Source: CANNDT01 sp945876205 (GTDB taxonomy: Bacteria > Acidobacteriota > Vicinamibacteria > Vicinamibacterales > UBA2999). From it: 24,667 nt of DNA. This document shows, in pieces, positions 7,643-15,134 of the stretch (position 1 is its first letter; every line of letters begins with the position of its first letter). A program made the translations under genes and the position numbers. The stretch is taken from NCBI GenBank assembly GCA_947503365.1, contig CANNDT010000067.1, positions 1-24,667 on the forward strand. The letters are read 5' to 3'. The notes under the pieces were generated by a model. The model had not been told where the DNA came from, made no database searches, and saw only the letters and a program-made list of their open reading frames with translations.

Positions 7643-8742
7643 TACAGGATCAGCATCGCGTCGCCATAGCTGTAAAAGCGATAGCCGCGGTCGACCGCCT
7701 GGCGATAGGCGTCCAGCACGAGCTCTCGACCCGCGAAGGCGGCCACCAGCATCAGGAGCGATGAACGCGGCAGGTGGAAGTTCGTGATCAGCCCGTTCAC
7801 GAGGGTGAACTCGTGCCCTGGATGAATGAACAGGCGCGTCTCGCCGCTCGATGCTTCGACGCCGCCGTCCGCGGCGATGGGTAACGACTCCAACGCACGG
7901 GCGGTCGTCGTGCCCACGGCGATCACCCGCCGGCCCTCGCGCCGCGCACGCGTCAACGCAGCGGCGGTGTCGGCTGACACGGTGAAGTGCTCGGGATCGA
8001 CCTGGTGATCTTCGACGCGCTCGGCCCGCACCGGCTTGAACGTACCGTAGCCGACGTGGAGCGTGATCGGCGCCTGCTCGACGCCTCGCGCCGCCAGTGC
8101 ATCGAGCTGTCCCGTCGTGAAATGCAGTCCGGCCGTCGGCGCTGCGATCGAGCCGCGCTCGCGGGCATAGACGGTCTGGTAGCGCTCGCGATCCTCGGGC
8201 CGGTCGTCACGTTTGATGTACGGAGGAAGCGGGATATGCCCGATGCGCTCGATGGCGGTGGCGACGTCGATGTCTCCGTCCGTCCGCAGACGAATCGTTC
8301 GGCGTCCGTGAAAGTGACGGCCCAGAACCTCGCCATGAAGGCGCGCGCCGTCACGCTCGAACAGAACCTGCGCGCCGGGTTTCAGCTTCTGCCCGGGATG
8401 CATCAGCGCATCCCATTGCTCTGAACTCCCAACTCCCAATTCGCCAACTGCCAGGTTGGGCGTTGGGGATTGTGGAGTTGGGAGTTGGGAGAGAAGCAGG
8501 CATTCGACGGATCCGCCGCTGGGGACGCGCTGGCCGAGGAGCCTTGCTGGAAACACTTTCGTGTTGTTGACCACCAGCAGGTCTCCGGACCGAAGGTAGT
8601 CGCCGAGCTGTCCAAACGTCGCGAACTCGGTGGCGCCCGTGTCGCGGTTCACGACGAGCAGCCGCGACCCACCCCGAGCTGCCGGCGGGTCCTGCGCGAT
8701 TAGCTCATCAGGAAGATTAAAGTCGAAATCGTCAACGTTCAT
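7642..8742 (-). CDS. queA: S-adenosylmethionine:tRNA ribosyltransferase-isomerase, with an in-frame insertion
   Basis: Transfers the ribosyl part of SAM to the 7-deaza base in tRNA, forming epoxyqueuosine (queuosine pathway). The N terminus MNVDDFDFNLPDELIAQDP is typical. Other family blocks are LLVVNNTKVFPARLLG, LPPYIKRDDRPEDRERYQTV, SIAAPTAGLHFT, VGYGTFKPVR and FITNFHLPRSSLLMLVAAFAG-like text near the C terminus. ATG 8742 is chosen; the in-frame extension to 8790 is encoded by a palindromic spacer. At about residues 84-107 the usual short link between LLLSQL and the WDALMHPG motif is lengthened by about 20 residues (PTPQSPTPNLAVGELGVGSS), encoded by a palindrome (8426-8491). The frame is kept, so the enzyme is probably intact. 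Confidence 0.95.
   Translation of the reverse strand: MNVDDFDFNLPDELIAQDPPAARGGSRLLVVNRDTGATEFATFGQLGDYLRSGDLLVVNNTKVFPARLLGQRVPSGGSVECLLLSQLPTPQSPTPNLAVGELGVGSSEQWDALMHPGQKLKPGAQVLFERDGARLHGEVLGRHFHGRRTIRLRTDGDIDVATAIERIGHIPLPPYIKRDDRPEDRERYQTVYARERGSIAAPTAGLHFTTGQLDALAARGVEQAPITLHVGYGTFKPVRAERVEDHQVDPEHFTVSADTAAALTRARREGRRVIAVGTTTARALESLPIAADGGVEASSGETRLFIHPGHEFTLVNGLITNFHLPRSSLLMLVAAFAGRELVLDAYRQAVDRGYRFYSYGDAMLIL
8426..8491. repeat. Palindromic element inside the queA coding sequence
   Basis: Perfect 14-bp inverted repeat: CTCCCAACTCCCAA at 8426-8439 and TTGGGAGTTGGGAG at 8478-8491, with a 38-nt centre that is itself partly self-complementary. It is exactly where QueA carries residues not expected in the family. 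Each arm holds tandem CAACTCC-like units. Confidence 0.85.
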
Positions 8743-8745
8743 CGA

Positions 8746-8832
8746 GGTAGCCGGGTTGCTCGGTAGCTGGGTCGGAAGGTATGGTTCCACATAAATACCC
8801 CAGCCACCCAGCTACCGAGCGACCAAGCTACC
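8746..8832. repeat. Long inverted repeat in the queA/flavoprotein divergent spacer
   Basis: Left arm 8746-8772 and right arm 8806-8832 are complementary at 24 of 27 positions, including a perfect 15-bp block (8758-8772 with 8806-8820). Arms are built from GGTAGC/GCTACC units. The 33-nt centre includes an AT-richer stretch (ACATAAATACC). It occupies nearly the whole space between two divergent genes. Confidence 0.85.
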
Positions 8833-8846
8833 AATTGGACGAGCTC

Positions 8847-9767
8847 TTGCACCCCTCCCCGGCTGTGTTTGATGTCGTCATCGTTGGGGGTGGGCCCGCG
8901 GGCTTGAGCGCCGCCCTGGTGCTGGGCCGATGCCGCCGGAAAGTGGTCCTGTTCGACACAGGCCGGCCCCGGAACGCCGCTTCCCGCCACCTTCACGGCT
9001 ATCTCACGCGCGACGGCACCCCACCGCTGGAACTGCTGCGTCTCGGGCGCGAGGAGCTCAAACCCTACTCGATCGAAACCCGCGACGTCGAAGTCACCGA
9101 GATCACGTGCGCATCAGACGGATTCGACGTCATCCTCGCCACCGGCGAACGGGTGCTCTCACAGACGGTGCTCGTCGCGACGGGCGTTCGAGATCACGTG
9201 CCCGACATTCCCGGCATCAGGGAGTGCTACGGCGTCAGCGTCCATCACTGCCCGTACTGCGACGGCTGGGAATCGCGCGACGCGACGATCGTCGTCATCG
9301 GCCACGGCGCCTCGGTGACGGGACTCGGATTGTCACTCATCACATGGAGTAACCGCGTCATCGTCTGTTCGAACGGAAGGCGACTCGGCTCCCGCCATCG
9401 AAGCCAGCTCGCGCAGCACGGCATCGCCGTATACGAGCGGCCGATCGAGCGCGTCGATCACGAACAGGGCCAGGTGCGCCAGGTCGTCCTCACCAGCGGC
9501 GAGACGGTGCCGTGCGAGCGGATATTCTTCTCCGCCGGCCAAAGCCCTCAGAGCGACCTGCCCCGCAAGCTTGGCTGCGACACGACCTACAAAGGCATCG
9601 TCAAGACGGATCACCTCGGCAAGACGCGTGTGCCCGGCCTCTATGTGGTGGGCGACGCGTCGCGAGACGTGCAGTTCGTCGTCGTCGCCGCCGCGGAAGG
9701 CGCGAAGGCGGCGGTCGCCATCAACAAGGCGCTGCAGGCCAGAAGCGGTCTCGCGGTGCAAGCATGA
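8847..9767 (+). CDS. Thioredoxin-reductase-like FAD/NAD(P)H oxidoreductase
   Basis: A cytosolic flavoprotein of about 306 residues. The FAD-binding dinucleotide motif is VVIVGGGPAGLSAAL near the N terminus, with a second Rossmann motif around TIVVIGHGASVTGLGLSL for NAD(P)H and a C-terminal FAD motif PGLYVVGDASRDVQFVVVAA. A CPYC redox pair (VHHCPYCDGWE, about residue 130) stands where classical thioredoxin reductases carry CATC. This marks the TrxR-like group whose partner is often unknown. Start choice is uncertain: TTG 8847 has GGACGAG four bases upstream, GTG 8865 would give the compact MFDVVIVGGG, and ATG 8781 lies in the palindrome. It is followed 10 bases later by the AI-2E family gene, so the two are probably cotranscribed. 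Confidence 0.88.
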   Translation: MHPSPAVFDVVIVGGGPAGLSAALVLGRCRRKVVLFDTGRPRNAASRHLHGYLTRDGTPPLELLRLGREELKPYSIETRDVEVTEITCASDGFDVILATGERVLSQTVLVATGVRDHVPDIPGIRECYGVSVHHCPYCDGWESRDATIVVIGHGASVTGLGLSLITWSNRVIVCSNGRRLGSRHRSQLAQHGIAVYERPIERVDHEQGQVRQVVLTSGETVPCERIFFSAGQSPQSDLPRKLGCDTTYKGIVKTDHLGKTRVPGLYVVGDASRDVQFVVVAAAEGAKAAVAINKALQARSGLAVQA

Positions 9768-9777
9768 GTACAAGACG

Positions 9778-10887
9778 ATGACCGTTCCGACGCGACAAGT
9801 CCTGAAGCACAGCGCCCCGGACGACGAGACGACAACGCCGCTTGCCGACGTCAACGTCCGGAGCGTCGAGCTGATGGTGATCGCCTTCGCGGCCGGGATG
9901 GGGGTCTTGTACTGGGCACGCGAGGTGTTCATTCCAATCGTCCTGAGCATCCTGATCAGCTACGCGCTCGAGCCGATCGTGGTCGCGCTGATGCGCATAC
10001 GCCTTCCTCGCGTGCTCGCATCCGCTCTGGTGATGGTGCTGCTCGCCGGTTCCGTGGGATACGGGGTGTATTCACTGTCCGATGATGCCGCGGCGGTCGT
10101 GGCGGAGCTCCCGAATGCCGCGGTCAAGATTCGGCAGGCAATGCGGCGCAACCCTCGTGACGGCAACGGCGGCGCGATTCAGCAGGTGCAGAAGGCCGCC
10201 GCAGAACTTCAAAAAACCGCGGACGAAGCGACCGGGCCAAATCCGGCGCCGCGGGGCGTCCAGCGCGTGCAGATCGAAGAGCCGACGATCGACGTCCGCC
10301 AGTACCTGTCATGGGGATCGGCAAGCCTGATTACGTTTGCAGGACAGGCCACCCTCGTCCTCTTCTTCGTATTCTTCCTGCTCGCCTCTGGCGACCTGTT
10401 CAGGCGCAAGCTGGTGAAAATCGCCGGCCCTTCACTCGAAAAGAAACGGGTGACGGTGCAGATCCTCGGCGAAATCAATACGCAGATCTCGCGGTTCCTG
10501 CTCGTGCGCGTCGTGACGAGCATTGTGGTCGGTGTCCTCACGTGGTTGGCATTTGCGGCGCTCGGCCTGAGTCAGCCTGCGGTGTGGGGCCTGGCGGCTG
10601 GGGTCTTCAACAGCGTGCCGTACTTCGGACCGGTGATCGTCGCTGCCGGCACGTTCGTCGTCGCGTTCCTGCAATTCAACACCATTGGGATGGGCTTTTA
10701 CGTCGCCGGGGTTTCGCTGGCTATCACCAGCGTGGAAGGATGGCTTCTCACGCCCTGGATGACGAGCCGCACCGCGCGCACCAACGAGGTTGCGGTCTTC
10801 GTCGGGCTGATTTTCTGGAGCTTCGTCTGGGGCCTCTGGGGGACGCTCCTCGCGGTACCGATGCTCGTCGCCGTCAAGGCGTGCTGA
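9778..10887 (+). CDS. AI-2E family permease (PF01594 type), truncated by an in-frame UGA
   Basis: A multi-span inner-membrane protein of 369 residues to the first stop. Hydrophobic helices appear near the N terminus (LMVIAFAAGMGVLYWA, FIPIVLSILISYALEPIV), then a soluble loop, then several C-terminal helices with family blocks FNSVPYFGPVIVAAG and WGLWGTLLAVPMLVAVKA. The family includes TqsA-like exporters and Na+/H+ antiporters, so the substrate is not predictable. After VKAC a TGA (10885-10887) interrupts the frame. The same frame then reads DRIDDLTPIAELLGE to TAA 10933-10935, which is how the conserved C terminus of this family continues. The final 16 codons (the TGA and 15 after it) are therefore probably lost by a nonsense mutation, or the UGA is read through. 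ATG 9778 is the first sensible start; the open frame extending to 9571 overlaps the flavoprotein gene. Confidence 0.9.
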   Translation: MTVPTRQVLKHSAPDDETTTPLADVNVRSVELMVIAFAAGMGVLYWAREVFIPIVLSILISYALEPIVVALMRIRLPRVLASALVMVLLAGSVGYGVYSLSDDAAAVVAELPNAAVKIRQAMRRNPRDGNGGAIQQVQKAAAELQKTADEATGPNPAPRGVQRVQIEEPTIDVRQYLSWGSASLITFAGQATLVLFFVFFLLASGDLFRRKLVKIAGPSLEKKRVTVQILGEINTQISRFLLVRVVTSIVVGVLTWLAFAALGLSQPAVWGLAAGVFNSVPYFGPVIVAAGTFVVAFLQFNTIGMGFYVAGVSLAITSVEGWLLTPWMTSRTARTNEVAVFVGLIFWSFVWGLWGTLLAVPMLVAVKAC

Positions 10888-10906
10888 GATCGGATCGACG
10901 ATCTCA
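10885..10906. other. 22-bp palindrome containing the stop codons of both convergent genes
   Basis: Arms TGAGATCG (10885-10892) and CGATCTCA (10899-10906) are perfectly complementary around a 6-nt loop. The plus-strand TGA at its left end stops the AI-2E permease, and the minus-strand TGA at its right end stops the LigD-type gene. It may be a bidirectional hairpin terminator without a T-tract; this function is inferred. Confidence 0.6.
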
Positions 10907-11848
10907 CACCGATCGCCGAGCTGCTGGGGGAGTAAGGAACGTCTCGAGGCTGGTCCGCCCTCGCGCGGCCAGTAACGGTTTCCAGAGATCCCCGAGCTCC
11001 GTGAGCCGATCGCGGACATTGTCGAGCCGGAAGTCCTCGATGCGGACGCCGGCCGCGACTTCCTTCCAGGTGAGCGGAGTCGAGACGGTGGCCAGCGGGG
11101 TCGGCCGCACCGAGTAGATGCTGGCGAGTGTGCTTCCCCAACGATTCTGGTTGTAGTCGACGAGCACACGGCCTTTCGGCCTCTTGGCAACCTTGTACTC
11201 CGACGTCATCAACGCAGGATGCCGCGACGCGAGCTCGACGGCGAGCGCCTTCGCAAAGGTCCACACGGCTTTCTGGACAGGGCCGCGGACGATCGGCACG
11301 TAGACGTGCATCCCCTTGGATCCACTGGTCTTCACGACCGGTTTCATCTTGAGCGTCTCGAGCGCCTCACGAACGATCAGCGCGCACTCGCGTACCTGGT
11401 CGAAGGTCGCGCCGTGGCCCGGATCCAGATCGAAGTGCACGTAGTCAGGCCGATCGACGTCGTCGCACTTGGCATACCACTGGTTGAGATCGATGCAACC
11501 GAGGTTGATGATCCAGAGGAGCGAAGCGATGTCGTCGATCACCGGAAAATCGATGACGTTGCCCGAGTCGTGATTAATCGTGCAGGTGCGGATCCATGAC
11601 GGCCTCGGCGTCGGCGCGCGCTTCATGAAGAAGAAGGCTCCCGCCGCACCGTGCGGATAGCGCTTCATCACCATCGCGCGATCCTTGATGTGCGGCAGCA
11701 GCACCGGCGCCACGTCAGCGTAGTACTGGATGAGCGCGCCCTTGGTAATGCCACGCTCGGGCCAGAACGGCTTTCGGAGGTTCGTCAGGCGTACCTCGCG
11801 CCCGGCGACGATCGTCGTCGCGTTGTCGATGTCGGTGGGGATTCTCAT
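10904..11848 (-). CDS. ligD: LigD-type polymerase/primase domain protein, stand-alone
   Basis: 314 residues matching the PolDom of bacterial DNA ligase D, an archaeo-eukaryotic primase-type enzyme that adds ribo- or deoxyribonucleotides during double-strand break end joining. Visible motifs are LTNLRKPFWPERGITKG at the N terminus, the metal-binding DLDPG (in YVHFDLDPGHGATFDQV), the nucleotide-binding TSGSKGMHVYVP and RVLVDYNQN near the C-terminal part. No ligase or phosphoesterase domain is attached, and no ku gene is in the window. An AGAGG box lies about five bases before ATG 11848. It converges with the AI-2E family gene; its stop lies in the shared palindrome. Confidence 0.92.
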   Translation of the reverse strand: MRIPTDIDNATTIVAGREVRLTNLRKPFWPERGITKGALIQYYADVAPVLLPHIKDRAMVMKRYPHGAAGAFFFMKRAPTPRPSWIRTCTINHDSGNVIDFPVIDDIASLLWIINLGCIDLNQWYAKCDDVDRPDYVHFDLDPGHGATFDQVRECALIVREALETLKMKPVVKTSGSKGMHVYVPIVRGPVQKAVWTFAKALAVELASRHPALMTSEYKVAKRPKGRVLVDYNQNRWGSTLASIYSVRPTPLATVSTPLTWKEVAAGVRIEDFRLDNVRDRLTELGDLWKPLLAARGRTSLETFLTPPAARRSV

Positions 11849-11872
11849 CGTTGCCTCTGAACCACGAACCCA

Positions 11873-12565
11873 TTATTCGGCTTTCGTGTCCTTCGTGATC
11901 TTCGTGGCCTTCGTGGTTGTGGGTTCGAGCCTCGGGGGGCGCTGGCCGTGGCGTACCGCACCAGCGAGCGGCACGTAATCCAGCTCCTCGCTGGCCTCGA
12001 CGCACCGCAACATCAACCCCCCGCGACTCATGTCTCCTCGGCCGACGAAGCGTGGTGGAAACATCAGGCGTTCTCCGAAAATGGGCATCAGCAGGTCGAC
12101 GTATTTCCCTGAGGCGATGCTGCCAAGGAGCACCACCTCGCAGTCGGGCCCGATAGCCGCGTGCAGCGCCTTGGAGCTCTGTTCGAGCGGCGTCCGATAC
12201 GCGGCGTTCCTCGCGTCGACGTCCGTGCGCGCGAAACCCTGGAACGATTCAACCGTCACGGGCGTATCCGCCGCGCGCAGGCCGGCGCTCGGCGTGATCA
12301 CCAGCACGCCACCCGCGATGATCGGGTCCTCGGGATCCGGCGGTCGCGCAAAGCGGCGCGCGTAGGTGAGCTTCCCGCGAAAATAGAGCCCGCTCACGAA
12401 GCTGAAGAGGTCGCCGAGCGGCGCGCCTTCGCGACTCTGCAACTGCCGCGCGAGCGCGAACCCGGCGGTCGGCGAGGTCATCATCCCCGCGCGGATGCCA
12501 CCGCAATTGGCCGGCGATAACAGGAAGACCCGCGACGGCGGGCGGCGACGCTTCGCCACGGTCAC
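11873..12565 (-). CDS. Conserved protein of unknown function with a repeat-encoded tail
   Basis: 230 residues. Recognisable conserved-looking blocks are RVFLLSPANCGGIRAGMM, GAPLGDLFSFVSGLYFRGKL, GPDCEVVLLGSIASGKYVD, PRFVGRGDMSRGGLMLRC and ELDYVPLAG. The LLGSIASGKYVD block resembles a phosphate-binding loop but is not a standard Walker A. I recall the sequence as a hypothetical family of soil bacteria, without assigned function. GTG 12565 overlaps the DUF4112 stop (GTGA); GTG 12559 is an alternative. The last 14 residues (TTKATKITKDTKAE) come from a 9-base tandem repeat and are unlikely to belong to the ancestral protein. It is the last gene of the long minus-strand series. Confidence 0.75.
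   Translation of the reverse strand: MTVAKRRRPPSRVFLLSPANCGGIRAGMMTSPTAGFALARQLQSREGAPLGDLFSFVSGLYFRGKLTYARRFARPPDPEDPIIAGGVLVITPSAGLRAADTPVTVESFQGFARTDVDARNAAYRTPLEQSSKALHAAIGPDCEVVLLGSIASGKYVDLLMPIFGERLMFPPRFVGRGDMSRGGLMLRCVEASEELDYVPLAGAVRHGQRPPRLEPTTTKATKITKDTKAE
11882..11917 (-). repeat. Four 9-bp tandem units forming the 3' end of a gene
   Basis: On the minus strand the units are ACCACGAAG, GCCACGAAG, ATCACGAAG and GACACGAAA; consensus NNCACGAAG. The period of 9 keeps the reading frame, giving the (T-K-x) tail of the upstream-encoded protein. Part of the motif also occurs at 11861-11871 in inverted orientation with 11919-11926. Confidence 0.85.
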
Positions 12566-13062
12566 GCCAGGATGCGTCCGAGCGAGCGAATCAGCCACCC
12601 AGCCAGGAGGATCGGGATCGCCGCCATGACGAGAAGCAGCACCGTCAGTCCCACGACGAAGAGCCAGTCGCCAGCCGACGCGGGCCGCTCGTCGTAGCCG
12701 TATTTCTCCAGCATCGCGAGATTCATGTCGTTGGCTTTCCACGCGAAATCGAACAGGTCGCCGAGCAGCGGAACGACGCCGAGCAGCGTGTCGATCGCAA
12801 CGTTGAAAATCATCCGCAGCTGGACGATGCGCGGAAGGCCGAGATCGCGACCTTGCCAGAGGATGCCGATGGTGAAGAGCGGCGACACGAGATCCCCGAG
12901 GCCGGGGATCAGGCCGAGAATAGGGTCCAGGCCAAACCGGTACGACGTTCCGGGGATCAGGAATTGCGAGTCGAGCATCCGCGAAATGCGGCGCAGGGCT
13001 TCGAGCCGCTGGGTTTGTCCCGCTGTGAGCTGCCGGATGCGCGTGACGCGGGATCGAGCCAT
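12562..13062 (-). CDS. DUF4112 family membrane protein
   Basis: 166 residues. The family pattern is distinct: LDSQFLIPGTSYRFGLDPIL followed by GLIPGLGDLVSPLF, then a second similar GVVPLLGDLFDFAWKAN half, each ending in a G-D-L/F motif and an amphipathic or membrane helix. A strong C-terminal membrane helix (WLFVVGLTVLLLVMAAIPILLAGWL) precedes a short basic end. Function is unknown. ATG 13062 lies 30 bases after the fabH stop, and its own stop overlaps the next GTG, suggesting translational coupling with the following unknown gene. Confidence 0.88.
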   Translation of the reverse strand: MARSRVTRIRQLTAGQTQRLEALRRISRMLDSQFLIPGTSYRFGLDPILGLIPGLGDLVSPLFTIGILWQGRDLGLPRIVQLRMIFNVAIDTLLGVVPLLGDLFDFAWKANDMNLAMLEKYGYDERPASAGDWLFVVGLTVLLLVMAAIPILLAGWLIRSLGRILA

Positions 13063-13092
13063 ACAAGCACAGCGTAAGCCAGCGCAGCCGAT

Positions 13093-14124
13093 CTATGACC
13101 TCTTGTTGAGTCCCCACCTCAGGAGCACGCCGCCCACGGTGAAACCGGCGCCGACCGAGGCCAGCAGCACGAGGTCGCCGCGCTTGAGTCGTCCACTCTC
13201 GACGGCATCGTTGAGGGCAAGCGGGATGGTGCCCGCCGTCGTGTTACCGAACCGGTCGATGTTGATGACGATTTTTTCGCGCGGCATGCCGAGCTTCTCC
13301 GCTGCCGCGAGAATGATGCGAAGGCTGGCCTGGTGCGGCACGAAGAGGTCGATGTCGCTGCCCTGGATCTTGTTGCGGCTGAGCAGCCGCCGGCAGACCT
13401 CTTCCATATTTCGCACCGCGAACTTGAACACCGCCTGTCCGTCCTGCTTCACGTAGTGCAGGCGCTTTTCGACGGTTTCAATCGACGCCGGCATCCGGCT
13501 TCCGCCGGCGGGCATGCAGAGCGCGGGACCGCCGCTGCCGTCGACGTAATTCTCGAAATCGATGATGCCGACGTTCTCGTCGTCGCTCGCCTCGAGGACC
13601 ACGGCGCCGGCGCCGTCGCCAAATAACACGCAGGTCGTCCGATCGGTGTAGTCGATGATGCTCGACATCACATCTGCGCCGACGACGAGCGCGTGGCGGC
13701 TGGCGCCAGACGCCACCATCTGCGCCGCGGTGGTCACGCCGTAGGCAAACCCTGAACAGGCGGCCATGAGGTCGAAGCCCCACGCCTTTGACGCGCCGAT
13801 CTTGTCCTGCAGGATGCACGCGGTACTCGGGAACAGCGTGTCGGGCGTCGTCGTCGCGACGAGGATGAAATCGATGTCAGCCGGCGTCAGCCCGGCGTTG
13901 GCGATCGCCTTGAGCGATGCCTCCTTCGCGAGATCCGAGGTGGCGATGCCGGGCTCGACGATGTGGCGCTCGCGGATGCCGACGCGCTGCATGATCCACT
14001 CGTCGTTGGTCTCGACCATCTTCTCGAGATCGGCGTTGGTCAGAAGTTTCGGCGGCACGTAGGCCGCGATGCTGGAGATGCGGGCGCGGGCAATCATGCG
14101 CGGCGTGAACGGGGCAATTACCAC
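13093..14124 (-). CDS. fabH: Beta-ketoacyl-ACP synthase III
   Basis: Starts fatty-acid synthesis by condensing acetyl-CoA with malonyl-ACP; cytosolic thiolase fold. The triad is present: Cys in DLMAACSGFAYGV, His in DLFVPHQASLRII and Asn in NIDRFGNTTAGTIP. Other family text includes TNDEWIMQRVGIRERH-like sequence near residue 40 and a C-terminal ASVGAGFTVGGVLLRWG. Length is normal at 343 residues from GTG 14124, which overlaps the ruvB stop by seven bases and has GGAGGG ten bases upstream. ATG 14097 (MIARARISSIAAYVPP) is an alternative that better matches the usual N terminus. Placement after ruvCAB suggests expression from the same message. Confidence 0.95.
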   Translation of the reverse strand: MVIAPFTPRMIARARISSIAAYVPPKLLTNADLEKMVETNDEWIMQRVGIRERHIVEPGIATSDLAKEASLKAIANAGLTPADIDFILVATTTPDTLFPSTACILQDKIGASKAWGFDLMAACSGFAYGVTTAAQMVASGASRHALVVGADVMSSIIDYTDRTTCVLFGDGAGAVVLEASDDENVGIIDFENYVDGSGGPALCMPAGGSRMPASIETVEKRLHYVKQDGQAVFKFAVRNMEEVCRRLLSRNKIQGSDIDLFVPHQASLRIILAAAEKLGMPREKIVINIDRFGNTTAGTIPLALNDAVESGRLKRGDLVLLASVGAGFTVGGVLLRWGLNKRS

Positions 14125-15134
14125 AGGGTCGAATCCCTCCGGGGAACGGCAAGGCCGAAGTATTCATAGGCGCGCGCGGTGGCGACGCGCCCCCTCGGCG
14201 TGCGGTCGAGAAAGCCGGCCTGGATCAGGAACGGCTCGTAGATGTCCTCGATTGCGTCTTTTTCTTCGTTGATGGCGGCGGCGAGGCTGTTGACGCCCAC
14301 CGGGCCGCCGCTGAACTTGTCGATGATCGTGCGAAGCAGCTTCCGATCGACCTCGTCGAACCCGTGGTCGTCCACCTCGAGGAGCTCCATCGCGGCCGCG
14401 GCCACCTCGGCGTTGATGTGGCCGTCGGCGCGAACCTGAGCGTAGTCTCGCACGCGGCGCAGCAGACGATTGGCGATGCGAGGCGTGCCCCTCGATCGGC
14501 GCGCGATCTCCGCCGATGCCGCGGGGTCGACCTCGACACCCAGGATCCGCGCGGAGCGCCGCACGATCGTCTCGATGTCGCGGTCACCGTAGAAGTCCAG
14601 GCGATGGACGATGCCGAAGCGCGCGCGCAAGGGAGCCGTGAGCAGGCCGGCGCGCGTCGTGGCGCCGATGAGCGTGAACTTCTGAAGCGGCACCTTGACG
14701 GACCGCGCGCTCGGGCCCGACCCGATCATGATGTCGAGCTCGTAGTCCTCCATCGCGGGGTAGAGGATCTCTTCGATCGCGGGCGCGAGGCGGTGGATTT
14801 CGTCGATGAAGAGCACCTCGTGCTCCTGCAGGTTCGTCAACATCGCGGCGAGGTCGCCGGGCTTTTCGATCACGGGGCCGGCGGTGGCGCGGACGGGCAC
14901 GCCCATCTCGTTGCCGATCACGTACGCCAGCGTCGTCTTGCCGAGTCCCGGCGGTCCGTACACCAGCACGTGGTCGAGCGATTCGCGACGGCCGACCGCG
15001 GCCTCTATCGACACCTGGAGGTTGGCGCGCACGCGGTCCTGTCCGATGTACTCGGCGAGCGTCCGCGGACGCAGTCCCGCCTCGTACTGTGCTTCCTCGT
15101 CCACGACCCCTGGGGTGATCAGGCGCTCGTCCAC
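14118..15134 (-). CDS. ruvB: Holliday junction branch-migration helicase RuvB
   Basis: AAA+ motor that, with RuvA, drives branch migration of Holliday junctions; 338 residues, a normal length. Motifs are LAEYIGQDRV near the N terminus, Walker A GPPGLGKTTLA, Walker B VLFIDEIHRL, sensor 1 IGATTRAGLL, the arginine-finger region TAPLRARFG and the C-terminal winged-helix text FLDRTPRGRVATARAYEYFG. GTG 15134 follows the ruvA TAG without a gap, so the pair is coupled. The stop lies inside the fabH start region. Confidence 0.97.
   Translation of the reverse strand: MDERLITPGVVDEEAQYEAGLRPRTLAEYIGQDRVRANLQVSIEAAVGRRESLDHVLVYGPPGLGKTTLAYVIGNEMGVPVRATAGPVIEKPGDLAAMLTNLQEHEVLFIDEIHRLAPAIEEILYPAMEDYELDIMIGSGPSARSVKVPLQKFTLIGATTRAGLLTAPLRARFGIVHRLDFYGDRDIETIVRRSARILGVEVDPAASAEIARRSRGTPRIANRLLRRVRDYAQVRADGHINAEVAAAAMELLEVDDHGFDEVDRKLLRTIIDKFSGGPVGVNSLAAAINEEKDAIEDIYEPFLIQAGFLDRTPRGRVATARAYEYFGLAVPRRDSTLW

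Noticed and set aside
10885..10925. SECIS element for selenocysteine insertion at the permease UGA
   Set aside because: The hairpin starts at the UGA and has an 8-bp stem with a 6-nt loop, unlike the usual bacterial SECIS set 15-25 bases downstream with a conserved apical G. A nonsense mutation is simpler.
11873..13117. 414-codon minus-strand frame spanning the DUF4112 gene
   Set aside because: The first part is DUF4112 read in the wrong frame. The real gene starts at GTG 12565.
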